NCBI RefSeq assembly: GCF_000347635.1
Contig: NC_020514.1
Location: 2,356,001-2,420,000 of the forward strand
DNA: 64,000 nucleotides
Reading direction: 5' to 3'
Origin: Paraglaciecola psychrophila 170
GTDB taxonomy: Bacteria; Pseudomonadota; Gammaproteobacteria; Enterobacterales; Alteromonadaceae
The notes beneath the pieces were generated by a model. It did not search any database. It had not been told where the DNA came from and worked only from the letters and a program-made list of their open reading frames with translations. This document shows positions 41,557-53,127 of the stretch, one piece after another (the stretch's first letter is position 1; the number at the start of each line of letters is the position of its first letter). The translations under genes were made by a program, and so were the position numbers.

Positions 41557-42192
41557 ATGAACAAATTATACCGGCTCAAAAAGCTGATTTTATTTAGCGT
41601 AGTTTTACTAAACAGTACCTTTGCCTTAGCAACGGATATGGATGCCAAACAGCATCTAAAAATCAAGCTGGCTAAGCTTGCAACCTATGAAGCCTATTTT
41701 ACGCAAACTGTGGTCGATATTGAAAATACATTGCTGCAGCAAGCCACTGGGCGGATCGTGCTCCAACAACCTAACAAGTTATATTGGGAGTTGTTTGAAC
41801 CTAACGAAAGTGTGCTATTGGCTGATGGTGAAAACATTTGGAATATTGACCCCTTTTTAGAACAAGTTGTGGTTTACGCTGCTGACTCTGCACTTGAAAA
41901 TAATCCGCTGATTTTATTAACTAACCCTGATAGCAGTCAATGGCAAGAGTTTGAGGTGAGTCAATCAGCTAGCCAATTTATTATTACGCCACGTGAGCTT
42001 AAAGGCGGTATCGAATCATTACGTTTGGTATTTAAAGGTGACACCTTAGTCGAGCTTGAAAGCCAAGATGGACAGCAACAAAAGAGTTTGCTGTTGTTCT
42101 CCGAAATAAAACAAAATCATTCATTACCTACTGATACTTTTATCTTTGTCATGCCTGATGGTTATGAGTTGGACGATCAGCGCTCACTATGA
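41557..42192 (+). CDS. lolA: Outer-membrane lipoprotein carrier protein LolA
   Basis: LolA ferries lipoproteins through the periplasm from LolCDE to LolB. The 211-residue precursor has a signal peptide (cleavage near FALA, residue 25) and the LolA beta-barrel pattern ([20 protein letters not shown]). It overlaps rarA by four bases (ATGA), indicating coupling. Confidence 0.94.
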   Translation: MNKLYRLKKLILFSVVLLNSTFALATDMDAKQHLKIKLAKLATYEAYFTQTVVDIENTLLQQATGRIVLQQPNKLYWELFEPNESVLLADGENIWNIDPFLEQVVVYAADSALENNPLILLTNPDSSQWQEFEVSQSASQFIITPRELKGGIESLRLVFKGDTLVELESQDGQQQKSLLLFSEIKQNHSLPTDTFIFVMPDGYELDDQRSL

Positions 42193-43544
42193 CCGCAGAA
42201 TTTGACTTTGTAGAGAATAACGACTCGGTTGCTCAGTTCGCACCGCTAGCGGCTCGTATGCGTCCTCAAGTGATTGACCAATATTTTGGTCAGCAACATA
42301 TTATTGGTCCAGATAAGCCTCTAAGAGCCGCACTATTGCGTGGTCAATGTCATTCGATGATCTTGTGGGGCCCACCAGGCACAGGTAAAACCACGTTAGC
42401 TGAGTTGGTTGCCAACCATTGCCAAGCCCATATTGAACGATTATCAGCTGTCAGTAGCGGGGTTAAAGATATTCGTCAAGCCATAGACAACGCTAAACAT
42501 TATGCGAGTCATCATCGCCAGCGGACCATTTTGTTTGTAGACGAAGTACACCGTTTTAATAAAAGTCAGCAAGATGCTTTTTTACCTTACATCGAAGACG
42601 GCACAGTGACGTTTATTGGTGCGACCACTGAAAACCCTTCTTTCGAACTCAACAATGCTTTGTTATCCAGAGCTAGGGTATATGTCCTTAAAGGCTTGAG
42701 CGTTGAAGATCTCAGTGACGTCATTACTCAAGCGTTAACCGATAAAGAGCGTGGTTTAGGACTTACCGGTATTACTTTAGATGACTATGCAAAGTCAATG
42801 TTGATTGATATGGCTGCAGGTGACGCAAGACGTTTGTTAAATTACTTAGAGCTCAGCGCTGACTTTTTACCAACAGACTCTATAGACAAAATAATCAGCG
42901 TAGACATGGTAAAACTCGCAGTAGGCGAAAAAGTTGCACAATATGATAAAAATGGTGATCAGTTTTACGATTTAATATCTGCTTTTCATAAGTCGGTACG
43001 TGGCTCCGCACCTGATGCTGCATTGTATTGGTACGCACGTATGTTAGTAGCCGGATGCGACCCACTTTATGTTGCTCGTCGTCTATTGGCAATTTCCACA
43101 GAAGACATTGGTAACGCTGATCCTAGGGCGATGCAAATATGCCTCAACGCATGGGATATATTTCAGCGTGTTGGACCTGCAGAAGGTGAAAGGGCGATTG
43201 CGCAAGCAACCCTCTATTGTGCGAGTGCAGCAAAAAGTAATGCGGTTTATCTGGCGTTTAATGCCGCTGTACAACACGCCAAAGATACACCTGATTCTGC
43301 GGTGCCAGAACATTTAAGAAATGCTCCGACTAGCCTGATGAAAGACTTAGGTTATGGAAAAGAATACCGTTATGCCCATAATGAAGTTCATGCTTACGCA
43401 GCTGGAGAAAACTATTTTCCCAAAGACCTGCGCGACACTCAATATTATCAACCTAGCTCCCGTGGCTTAGAAAAAAAGCTGCAAGAAAAATTAAACTTTT
43501 TAAAAGAACTCGATTTACACAGCACAGAACAAAGGTACAAATAA
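42189..43544 (+). CDS. rarA: Replication-associated recombination protein A (MgsA/RarA)
   Basis: A 451-residue AAA+ ATPase of the WRNIP1/RarA family, acting at stalled replication forks. Walker A is [13 protein letters not shown], Walker B is [11 protein letters not shown], and sensor 1 is [10 protein letters not shown]. The C-terminal tetramerisation domain ([20 protein letters not shown]) is complete. It lies between lolA and crcB. Confidence 0.95.
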   Translation: MTAEFDFVENNDSVAQFAPLAARMRPQVIDQYFGQQHIIGPDKPLRAALLRGQCHSMILWGPPGTGKTTLAELVANHCQAHIERLSAVSSGVKDIRQAIDNAKHYASHHRQRTILFVDEVHRFNKSQQDAFLPYIEDGTVTFIGATTENPSFELNNALLSRARVYVLKGLSVEDLSDVITQALTDKERGLGLTGITLDDYAKSMLIDMAAGDARRLLNYLELSADFLPTDSIDKIISVDMVKLAVGEKVAQYDKNGDQFYDLISAFHKSVRGSAPDAALYWYARMLVAGCDPLYVARRLLAISTEDIGNADPRAMQICLNAWDIFQRVGPAEGERAIAQATLYCASAAKSNAVYLAFNAAVQHAKDTPDSAVPEHLRNAPTSLMKDLGYGKEYRYAHNEVHAYAAGENYFPKDLRDTQYYQPSSRGLEKKLQEKLNFLKELDLHSTEQRYK

Positions 43545-43545
43545 T

Positions 43546-43926
43546 ATGCATACAGCAACGGTGTATATCTTTATCGCACTAGGTGGGGCAACTGGAGCTT
43601 GTTTGCGCTATTTTCTTTCACAACTGATGCTTCAATGGTTTGGCAAAGGCTTTCCCTTTGGTACACTTCTAGTCAATATTGTTGGTTCATTTTTACTGGG
43701 TTTTTTGTATTCTTTACTGGAGCATGGTCAATTAGAAGCTGCCCTATGGCGCACAACAATCGGAATTGGTTTTCTTGGTGCACTCACCACATTTTCCACA
43801 TTCTCAGTAGACACGTTAATGCTCTTTCAACAGGGCTTGTGGTTCAAAGCCGCAATTAACGTAATTTTAAACATATTATGCTGTTTATTTGCAGCATGGT
43901 TAGGCACTCAATTAGTGAAAGGTTAG
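43546..43926 (+). CDS. crcB: Fluoride ion channel CrcB (Fluc)
   Basis: A 126-residue dual-topology membrane protein with four helices that exports fluoride. The pattern GGATGACLRYFLS, the GTLLVNIVGSFLLGFL pore helix and the GFLGALTTFSTFSVDT break with the Phe box are all present. It is embedded between rarA and serS, with one base separating it from rarA. I see no fluoride riboswitch. Confidence 0.95.
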   Translation: MHTATVYIFIALGGATGACLRYFLSQLMLQWFGKGFPFGTLLVNIVGSFLLGFLYSLLEHGQLEAALWRTTIGIGFLGALTTFSTFSVDTLMLFQQGLWFKAAINVILNILCCLFAAWLGTQLVKG

Positions 43927-43930
43927 ATAA

Positions 43931-45226
<1,296 letters not shown>

Positions 45227-45247
45227 AGGGTTTTATTTGAGTTTGGG

Positions 45248-45273
45248 AAGGTGAGCTTTGGCTCACCTTTTTT
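45248..45273 (+). terminator. Intrinsic terminator after serS
   Basis: AAGGTGAGC pairs with GCTCACCTT around TTTG, followed by a T run. A near copy follows the serS fragment at 46424-46451. Confidence 0.85.
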
Positions 45274-45285
45274 GTTTTTAGGTTT

Positions 45286-45590
45286 ATGATTCACTTCGTT
45301 CACTTATGTGCTTCGCACACGGCATCCTTGCCTTTTTTCAAAAAGCATCCCTGCTTTACGACCTACTTTTTTGCTGCAGCCAAAAAAAGTAGGCAAAAAA
45401 GGCCGCTCGCCACTAAAGTTCTTAACCGCACAAAAAGGCTTATTTTAGCGTCGTTCCAAATGTGTCCCTCCAACTTCCACTCAAGTGGCATCCCGCGCGG
45501 CGTCCGCTTGCCATTTGCCCCTAAAATAGCCTTTTTGTGCTGAAACTTTAAATGCGGGAACAATGGCGGAGGCTTGGGATATTGGCGTTA
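45286..45590 (-). repeat. Dispersed intergenic repeat, copy 2
   Basis: This is the reverse complement of most of 52015-52340. Its core (45428-45540) is bounded by inverted arms GCACAAAAAGGCTTATTTTA and TAAAATAGCCTTTTTGTGC, around a segment containing CCCGCGCGGCGTCCGC. A second palindromic module (CTACTTTTTTGCTGCAGC / AAAAAAAGTAGG) lies at about 45361-45392. The open frames here are by-products of the repeat; I see no gene in 45227-45628. Confidence 0.75.
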
Positions 45591-45642
45591 GTAGGAAAGA
45601 ACGTTTTTTGTAAATTGAGTAAATTATCATGGCTGTCCTGTT

Positions 45643-46398
<756 letters not shown>

Positions 46399-46423
46399 TA
46401 GGTTGGATTTTATTTGAATTGGG

Positions 46424-46451
46424 AAAGGTGAGTTTTGGCTCACCTTTTTTT
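46424..46451 (+). terminator. Intrinsic terminator after the serS fragment
   Basis: AAAGGTGAG and CTCACCTTT form a stem around TTTTGG, followed by a T run. It is homologous to the terminator at 45248. Confidence 0.75.
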
Positions 46452-46513
46452 GTTGTTGATTCAAAATAGTGGTGTTAACGAAGCTGAACTCGCAGGTTAT
46501 ACAATTTTCAAGC

Positions 46514-46660
46514 TTTAATGCATGCGCTTCGCTTACCGTCATCCCGCGCGGCGTCCGCATGACGTTTTTCACATAGAATCCCTTCTATGCGACTTACTTT
46601 TTGCCAACAGCAGCAAAAAGTAAGCAAAAAATGCCGCCCTCCAAACAATGCTCTTCTTCC
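46514..46660 (-). repeat. Dispersed intergenic repeat, copy 3 (partial)
   Basis: It contains the CATCCCGCGCGGCGTCCGCA module and the hairpin CTTACTTTTTGC / GCAAAAAGTAAG followed by AAAAAATGCCGC. Both are found in copies 1, 2 and 5 or in the copy near 63650. The core inverted-arm element is absent. Confidence 0.65.
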
Positions 46661-46763
46661 ACTAATTTTATTATTTTTGCAGGTCGAAATAATTCGTTCC
46701 AGACGAGCTATTTCTCAATCGCCTATCCATGCGATTGACCTACAAAAATGAGAAAATTAGTGG
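46659..46763. repeat. Imperfect 27-base inverted repeat
   Basis: CCACTAATTTT...ATTTTTG.AGGTC (46659-46685) is the reverse complement of 46736-46763 with about four mismatches, around a 50-base interior. The rest of 46764-47000 holds no gene that I can see. A GATGGGTGTCTC motif shared with 63916 lies at 46878. Confidence 0.7.
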
Positions 46764-47000
46764 CGAGCATTCAGTCAGGGGTAGGTCAAAAGACTAAAAG
46801 CATCGGCCAAGCCGACAAAAAGTTTTATGACTTTTTCATTTTTCAATTTTGAATTCGTTATCTTGTGTGAAATTGCGATGGGTGTCTCTATAAATGCTCA
46901 GTTTATAGCTTGAAACTGCATTATGTTGGTTGATAGCCACCCAAAATGCCGCTTAGCGTTTTTTCACTAATGCGTCTGTTTAGCCATTATTAGACATTAA

Positions 47001-50000
47001 TCAACTTCGTTCAACCAAGTCAATCAGCCGTAAGTATCGATGATCTGACGCAAGTTCAGGATCTGTCTCTATAATTACAGTTAATATCTTCGGTAAATCA
47101 TAGCTAGATCGTGTTGACGAATTCGGTGTCACTACGTTAACCAAGTCCAATACATCTTCTGGAAATTGAGCAGAAAGTGGAGTTTGAGCATCGTATTCGC
47201 GAGTGAACCTATAGAACGGATGCTGCTCAGTTTCCATAGGAACTAAGAATTTTTTTACGGTCCTATACGTTGCTGGAAAGCTCATTCCTGTATCATCAAG
47301 AAGGCCTATCCATGATTTCGTTGAGGACTCTGTGCGAAAGGTACGTTCTAGTGGCCAAACATGATTTATGAAAGGGACTATCAACTTGTGCCAGCCATCA
47401 TCATTTTTCTGGCCAACCTTACCCAACCAGAAAATGAAGTCATTGCGAGTATCATCAGACATGCTTCGCAACATCTTGCGCATTTCCTTCTTCGTTAGCC
47501 CGTCAGCTTGTTCGCTTCTAAATATACTCATAAAGCCGAGCCATTGTGAAGCCACCTTGGAAAGGTCACGGTCCCATTGTTGCTGGTAAATCCATGGGAT
47601 CAAATCCAGCAAGAGTGGTTTAATTAAACAAGCAAGTGTTGAACTGGGGACATTCCGACTGTGCAAAAAACCATTCCAAGAAGCTTCTGCCGCAGTATGT
47701 TTGAAATTCAGTATAGGAATTAGACGATCTTCAACCCATTGTGGGTCAACGTGCATCAACCAATTTAGCTTTCTAGTTGTTACCGAAATAGCGTGATCTG
47801 AACCTTCACCGACAGTCGCGAAAAGCTGCTCAAGTCTTGTCTTGATATGCTTGGGTAACAAAGAACCTGCCTCTTGTTTTTCGCCAGGGACTGCGCTAAA
47901 AAGGGCTTCTGCACACATACCCAATGGTCCATTGATAGCATGGCTGTATGTGCGGCGAGATTGCTGTATAACTTCTCTACCTCGACGAACGTCTCCAATA
48001 CTGCTAGTTGTAGCTTCAGGACCTTCTTTTAAAAGACTATCGACGATATGATCAAATACCGTCCATCCCAAATCATTATCGAAAGTAATAATACTAAGAA
48101 GGTTTACTTTTATCCAACGCCCTAAATCATAGCGCATCTCTTTAACTATCAATTGAGGCAAAAGTGTCAATCGAGTTAAGAATACGTATTTGATCCGTTT
48201 TGATATTTCGTTTGGTATATTGTTAATCAATGAAGACCATAAATCGGAAGGGTAGTTGTTTTCTTTTGCCGCAATGCTCAGAGCTAACAAGGCTTTGCGA
48301 GGTTTAGCTTTAACAAGCCCGATGAAAGGACGCTTTTCTGTAAAGCTACCAAATTCTCGCTTAGAGCCTTCTTTAACTCTGGTAACAACTTCGTTGACAG
48401 GAGCGTCCAACACCGTATCGGGTGTTTCATCAGTTCCAACCCAACCAACTGTAGTACAATTCTTGATAACTATCGAGGTGGCCCAAGCATCATTCCAACG
48501 ATCAAAACTTGTTATAATTTCGACGAGGTGCGTACCTTGAGCTTTAACCAACGAGCATCCTTGTAGCTCCATATAACGTGCATATCGAGCCGCTGACTCG
48601 TCACGAATACGGGGATAATCTTCGTCAGACCAAAAATCTGCCTTATCCGGACCTGCCAGTATACGTTTACCTATACTAGCCTTTTCGTTCTCGGCGAATT
48701 CGTTCCACCTATCAACTAGCAGGAACAATAACTCACGACAGACGTCTGTGTCCCAAAAGTCAGATTGATTTAAAGTTAGTAGTCGTTTAGCCAATTCATT
48801 CGACGAGAATAAAGTAGGTTTCGACAGAGCATACAGCCTAAGTTTGCGGAAAAAGTACTTGTCTTCCTTCGGCCATGTTAGAACATGCCCAAGGGCTATT
48901 TCAGGAGCATGCTCAGCTAATCTATCGAATAGTTCGACGAGAAGTGTCATCATTTCCTCATCATCTGTATGCTGCTCATCTCCGTCTACTTCTCGCTTTG
49001 GGTAGCATGTAGGGGTATTAAAATAAACCGTGTCGACTTCGGTTAGTAAGCCAGATGTAGCCATCATACCCTGTTGTATTTCGCCGAAAACTTGAGCAAG
49101 CATATCGTCAGGAACTTCAAAAACTTCACCATGCCGATCCAGAAACTTTACCTCAAACTGTCCAAGCTCTCTCAGAGTTACATTTTCCCAATTTGGGTTA
49201 GGAGGACGTGAACCCGATAGATTATAAGGAGGTTCGATTTTCACTCTAGGACTACAAATTCTTCGAAATGCTCGCAAAACGCTTGGGGTCCAACTTTCAA
49301 TAGAAATGCGTCTCTTCAGTTCAAACCAATCACCATTCCACTGAATATTACGAGGTTCTCTATGATGTTCTATGACTAAGTTCCAAATATTCCTAGCTTT
49401 GATATTTAGATTATCTAACTGTACTAGCTGCCATTCAATATGTTGAAGGAGCCGAGGATGAATACCGTTCTGCCTGATAGTCCACCAGGCCAAAACAGGG
49501 CTATTAATATTCTTTCCAATCCAACTGATTAAATGTACTAACCTAGGCGGCATGGCCACATGTCCTGCTGCTTGCAGCCCACCAAGTCGGTGTGCTTCGT
49601 TAGGATTTTCATCTTCATTGCGCCATACTAGTATGTTGTCGTTAGTTAGACCTCGCTGAAAGTCTTCATCTGTTATATGCTTTTTATCATCGTCTAAGCC
49701 ATAGGCAATTTGTGGGTCGAATATTTCTGTCGACTCTCCATACCCTCTAACTACTTTGGCTGAGCGAATATTCGCATCGAAAACACATATCCACTCTGGG
49801 TGGGCTGGTGGTTTCGCTTGTTCGAATAACTTAGCACCTTGAATAGTGCGCAGAACATGTGCTACTTGACCCCGCTGATGGGCATCTAAAGTCTTTGGAT
49901 CTTTTTCAGTCATTTCAATAACGGAAGTACGCCAAGCTCTGGGGTTTTCCGCTCGCTCTGCCCATGCTTTCAGAGTCTGCCATAGATTCGCGTGGTCGGG

Positions 50001-50801
50001 ATAAGCGATTGCTGTAACGCCACGATCGCGCCACTTAGCTTCAATTTCTTCTGGTTTTCCTTGGTCGAAAGCAAAAAGCCTTGTTCGGTCATATTGACCA
50101 TCATGATTTAGGCCTTGTAGGAGATACTTAATTGGCGGATCTTCGGCTTGGTAGCCTACAAGAACAACCGTATATCTTTCCAAAAGATGTCTGACAAAGT
50201 TAGTAGCCCATGCCTCCGATAGATATGCCCTTCCAAAATCTGCACTACTTAAAACATACTGGTGGCTTTCTGCTTCTTTATTCGTGAGCCGCCCATGTAA
50301 GTAAGTAATACCCTCTATTGATGCTCCAAAAGCTAAGTCAGGAAAGGCTGGTGGTACATGAGTATCAATAATATCGTCAATTTCAAATAGAAGGTCGAAA
50401 TTAGTTGTGACGATCTGTGGGATGCCATTTGGACTCGATGATATTTTTTTAATCAGGCCATGCTCATATCCAACTCTGTCTGCTTTTGCCGTTGCTACTA
50501 GACGTTCAGTTACTATAGCATTTACGGCATCCTTGCCATATTCTAGGTTAAGTAGATTAAAAATTTGGTCTAAGGGCACGTTTGAGCTGGAAGGATTATT
50601 TATCCATGGTTGGAACGAACTCATTATCTCAGATTGTTCAGGTGGATCGAAATAATCTATCACATATTTAGTAAGGTCTATAAAGCTTGGCATACCTGAT
50701 GGAAGTGAAACACCGGCTCCACATAGGAATACGACTCGACCTGAATCACTTCGTAAGAGCAAACTGTCTGGAATATTTGGTCCACAGCTATCAAACCTCA
50801 T
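47001..50801 (-). CDS. Large SIR2-domain protein, candidate anti-phage NADase (SIR2 plus long C-terminal region, possibly DUF4020)
   Basis: This 1266-residue protein has an N-terminal SIR2-like domain (about residues 10-290). The NAD loop is FLCGAGVSLPSGMPSF (GAG at 28-30), then VTTNFDLLFE (131-140), a YLHG motif with the likely catalytic His169, and VLVGYQAEDPPIKYLL (213-228). This is the SIR2_2 pattern of defence proteins that deplete NAD+. The remaining 970 residues are helical, have no second enzymatic motif that I recognise, and may end in a DUF4020-like region (recalled, not searched). It is a lone gene in a repeat-flanked island between serS and tusE. I infer abortive-infection defence of the defence-associated sirtuin type. 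Sensing would reside in the C-terminal part. Confidence 0.75.
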   Translation of the reverse strand: MRFDSCGPNIPDSLLLRSDSGRVVFLCGAGVSLPSGMPSFIDLTKYVIDYFDPPEQSEIMSSFQPWINNPSSSNVPLDQIFNLLNLEYGKDAVNAIVTERLVATAKADRVGYEHGLIKKISSSPNGIPQIVTTNFDLLFEIDDIIDTHVPPAFPDLAFGASIEGITYLHGRLTNKEAESHQYVLSSADFGRAYLSEAWATNFVRHLLERYTVVLVGYQAEDPPIKYLLQGLNHDGQYDRTRLFAFDQGKPEEIEAKWRDRGVTAIAYPDHANLWQTLKAWAERAENPRAWRTSVIEMTEKDPKTLDAHQRGQVAHVLRTIQGAKLFEQAKPPAHPEWICVFDANIRSAKVVRGYGESTEIFDPQIAYGLDDDKKHITDEDFQRGLTNDNILVWRNEDENPNEAHRLGGLQAAGHVAMPPRLVHLISWIGKNINSPVLAWWTIRQNGIHPRLLQHIEWQLVQLDNLNIKARNIWNLVIEHHREPRNIQWNGDWFELKRRISIESWTPSVLRAFRRICSPRVKIEPPYNLSGSRPPNPNWENVTLRELGQFEVKFLDRHGEVFEVPDDMLAQVFGEIQQGMMATSGLLTEVDTVYFNTPTCYPKREVDGDEQHTDDEEMMTLLVELFDRLAEHAPEIALGHVLTWPKEDKYFFRKLRLYALSKPTLFSSNELAKRLLTLNQSDFWDTDVCRELLFLLVDRWNEFAENEKASIGKRILAGPDKADFWSDEDYPRIRDESAARYARYMELQGCSLVKAQGTHLVEIITSFDRWNDAWATSIVIKNCTTVGWVGTDETPDTVLDAPVNEVVTRVKEGSKREFGSFTEKRPFIGLVKAKPRKALLALSIAAKENNYPSDLWSSLINNIPNEISKRIKYVFLTRLTLLPQLIVKEMRYDLGRWIKVNLLSIITFDNDLGWTVFDHIVDSLLKEGPEATTSSIGDVRRGREVIQQSRRTYSHAINGPLGMCAEALFSAVPGEKQEAGSLLPKHIKTRLEQLFATVGEGSDHAISVTTRKLNWLMHVDPQWVEDRLIPILNFKHTAAEASWNGFLHSRNVPSSTLACLIKPLLLDLIPWIYQQQWDRDLSKVASQWLGFMSIFRSEQADGLTKKEMRKMLRSMSDDTRNDFIFWLGKVGQKNDDGWHKLIVPFINHVWPLERTFRTESSTKSWIGLLDDTGMSFPATYRTVKKFLVPMETEQHPFYRFTREYDAQTPLSAQFPEDVLDLVNVVTPNSSTRSSYDLPKILTVIIETDPELASDHRYLRLIDLVERS

Positions 50802-51103
50802 AGTCTCTTACCTTTGTTAGTTAGTGCAAATGCTTCAATTAAAAAAAATACTTGAATATACTTTAAATTATCACCCATGGAATATCATTTGAAGATATAT
50901 ATGCCAACATATTTGGACATAGCTGATGATAATAAACTATGCGCATATAACCCGCGACCTTATTGGGACAGCCATCGTAAGATATTTTATGTAACTCTAA
51001 CCCAGATAGTTACGATAGTTAGCCATTCGCCCGTAGTTCTTCATGGATCAAAAGTTAACAGGACACGCACGATAATAATGAACTATTTTTGTTCATTAAT
51101 TCC

Positions 51104-51180
51104 AACCTCTCGCGGCTGTGCCTCGGTTTTTCCGCATTTAACGTTTCAGTACAAAATGTTTGTTTGGGGGGAAATTAACG
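51104..51180 (+). repeat. Dispersed intergenic repeat, copy 4 (small remnant)
   Basis: TTTTTCCGCATTTAACGTTTCAG followed by ACAAAATGTTTGTTTGGGG aligns with the left end of copies 1 and 5 with several mismatches. Nothing after the left arm is kept. The rest of 50802-51279 shows no gene. Confidence 0.5.
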
Positions 51181-51279
51181 TGACTGTTCAGATAGCGTCG
51201 ATAGCGTCATGACCGAGGTTAAGTCGAAGGGAAACGTGTGAAGAAAGTAAAAATACTATACTTTTAAAAATAGATTTAT

Positions 51280-51592
51280 CACGATAAATTCATATACCGA
51301 GTGTATTGTTTTGTATCGGTAATAATATGAATTATCACTTCTTTTGTTTCATCAAATATTTCAAAGTATGCTACATAATTTGTATTTTGAGGGTATACAA
51401 ATTTGCGAATTTTATTTTTATATATGGGGTGATTTGTTGGAGAAAATGATAACGATTTTACAAGTGCTTTATTAAGTTTTAGTACAAAGTTACTTGCTAT
51501 ACTGAAATTTTACTATTGTTGAATATATAATCAAATATGTTTTCTAAATCTTGTTTCGCACCCTCAGAAATATTAACTGTAAAATATTGCAC
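51280..51592 (-). pseudogene. Frameshifted ParE/RelE-family toxin remnant
   Basis: Reading the minus strand from a GTG at 51592 gives VQYFTVNISEGAKQDLENIF, then DYIFNNSKIS. After a stop and a frame change near 51500 it continues ASNFVLKLNKALVKSLSF, a middle segment HPIYKNKIRKFVYPQNTN, and the ending HIITDTKQYTRYMNLS. The order (N-terminal helix, then YVAYFEIFDETKEVIIHII strands) is that of a ParE/RelE toxin of about 104 residues. The span is 313 bases, one over a multiple of three. It lies 28 bases after the putative antitoxin. The upstream conserved features remain, so decay is recent or the indel is a sequence error. Confidence 0.65.
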
Positions 51593-51620
51593 TATAACAA
51601 ACTAGCCCTAAACGCTAGGT

Positions 51621-51871
51621 CAAACACTATGTCGAGTTTTTGCTTGAGCAAGTAAGTTTGTCATAAATTCATCATTAAATTCTGAATATTGTCCATTACG
51701 CACTTGCTCTTGGGATTTTGCTATTTTTCTATCAATAACACGTTCAGCCACAACTGAGATAATCATTTGTTCTGCTTCAATTTCAGAATGTGCTGATCCA
51801 TCATTAACTTGCTCTTCAATAAGATGCTCTATTGTTTGTGCTAATGCGACAATAATTTTACCTCGCTCAAA
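51621..51871 (-). pseudogene. Putative antitoxin partner, start codon lost or missing
   Basis: The minus-strand open frame encodes ALAQTIEHLIEEQVNDGSAH, then SEIEAEQMIISVVAERVI, and ends EFMTNLLAQAKTRHSV. It is a short, charged, helical protein of the sort paired with ParE toxins, and it ends 28 bases before the toxin remnant. No ATG, GTG or TTG lies in frame before the conserved part; the frame is closed by a TAG at 51872-51874. The 5' end therefore seems truncated or frameshifted. The antitoxin call rests on size, composition and position. Confidence 0.5.
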
Positions 51872-52014
51872 CTATACTTATTATTTTAATATAATTGTTA
51901 AAATTTAACCAGTTTACTTTTTATCAGATTGCGGGTACTAAGTTCTAGCCAATTTAAGCGACCAACAGGAAAGCCACGATAACAATTTATTCAAAAAGAG
52001 CCGTTCTCACGCAC

Positions 52015-52340
52015 TAATTTCAATCTATGGTGGCTCCGCCAGTACCTTTCCCGGATTTTAAGTTTCAGCACAAAAAGGTTTATTTTGGGGAAAATGGCAT
52101 GCGAACGCCGCGCGGGATGCCATTTGAGTGGAAGTTGGGGGGACACATTTGGAACGACAACGCGGTTGGCGCCCTAAAATAAGCCTTTTTGTGCGGTTAA
52201 GAACTTTAGGAGCGAGCGGTATTTTTTAGTTACTCTTTTTTGCTGTTGAAAAAGAGTAACTGGCTAGAAGGGATTCAAGTCAAAACTATCATGCGGACGC
52301 AGCGCGGGATGATGGCGCGAAGCGTGCTTTTCGTTTTTAG
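52015..52340 (+). repeat. Dispersed intergenic repeat, copy 5
   Basis: This is the most complete forward copy. The core 52068-52194 is bounded by GCACAAAAAGGTTTATTTTG and CCCTAAAATAAGCCTTTTTG arms, with CGCCGCGCGGGATGCC inside. Next come GGTTAAGAACTTTAGGAGCG, the AGTTACTCTTTTTTGC / AAAAAGAGTAACT palindrome, and CATGCGGACGCAGCGCGGGATG. It matches 45286-45590 in reverse orientation. The rest of 51872-52497 shows no gene. Confidence 0.75.
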
Positions 52341-52497
52341 GTAAAACACCATTCTTACCTATATAAAATTTAACTATGTCGTAGTCAAATTAAGTGAATA
52401 TATTGATTAACGCTCATATTAAATTAAGAAAATCACCAACTAACACCCTTGTTTTAGCTGTGGGATCTTATTTTTAGCTGCTGTTTTTATGGTTCGA

Positions 52498-52836
52498 TTA
52501 CAAACACTTAGCAGGTTTAGGAAGTCCTGCTATTTTTGTTGCTTGTTTGGCTGGGCCTTTTGGAAATAATTTAAATAAATATCGGCTATTGCCTTTTTCT
52601 GGACCAAATTCATTAGCCATTGCTTTTACTAAGGCCCGCATCGCTGGGCTAGTATTAAACTCAAGATAAAACTGACGCACAAAATTGACGACTTCCCAGT
52701 GATTATCAGTCAGATCAATGTTCTCGGTTTGCGCTAATGCGGGTGCAAATTCTGCTTGCCAGTCTTCGATATTTAGTAAATATCCAGCTTTGTCGGTAGC
52801 AATAGTTTTACCTGCAACTTCAAAATAATATTCCAT
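52498..52836 (-). CDS. tusE: Sulfurtransferase TusE (DsrC family)
   Basis: TusE takes sulfur from TusD and hands it to MnmA for 2-thiouridine formation in tRNA. The 112-residue protein has the DsrC fold pattern ([23 protein letters not shown]) and the essential C-terminal cysteine in LPKPAKCL. It lacks the second cysteine of true DsrC, as expected for TusE. It is the last gene of tusDCB-tusE, seven bases after tusB. Confidence 0.93.
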   Translation of the reverse strand: MEYYFEVAGKTIATDKAGYLLNIEDWQAEFAPALAQTENIDLTDNHWEVVNFVRQFYLEFNTSPAMRALVKAMANEFGPEKGNSRYLFKLFPKGPAKQATKIAGLPKPAKCL

Positions 52837-52842
52837 CTAACT

Positions 52843-53127
52843 CTACCAACTCATGACTTTTTCATATTCTAAACTGAGATCAACAAATTCTGCATAGCTA
52901 ATAAGCTGAATATGATTACTTTTCACGTGTACCCCTCGAGCTTCTGCATCTTCTTTAAGCACAAACACTGAATCTAACTCTGCGAGCTTGGAATTCAAGG
53001 TTTGATGCATAACAGCATACACTGCATCTTGTGTCAGTAGCAGTGCGTCTATCTCATCTATTCGCTGTAAACAATGTTGTAACGCTAGATGAGTAAATGG
53101 GCTCGTAGAAATTTTGTGTAAAATCAT
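52843..53127 (-). CDS. tusB: tRNA 2-thiouridine synthesis sulfurtransferase subunit TusB
   Basis: A 94-residue subunit of the TusBCD heterohexamer, beginning MILHKISTSPFTHLALQHCL, a typical TusB start. The length agrees with E. coli (95). It overlaps the tusC stop by one base, indicating coupled translation in tusD-tusC-tusB-tusE. Confidence 0.9.
   Translation of the reverse strand: MILHKISTSPFTHLALQHCLQRIDEIDALLLTQDAVYAVMHQTLNSKLAELDSVFVLKEDAEARGVHVKSNHIQLISYAEFVDLSLEYEKVMSW

Noticed and set aside
43400..43560. Fluoride riboswitch before crcB
   Set aside because: crcB starts one base after rarA with no leader sequence available to hold one.
45286..45563. Open frames on both strands in the serS-downstream gap
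   Set aside because: Both lie wholly in repeat copy 2 and change with the repeat; no protein features.
47001..50801. Thoeris or SIR2-Argonaute defence system
   Set aside because: No ThsB/TIR or Argonaute gene is adjacent; the protein is a single long fusion.
50877..51212. 111-codon open frame upstream of the SIR2 gene
   Set aside because: Its second half runs through a dispersed-repeat remnant, it has no ribosome site and its product looks random.
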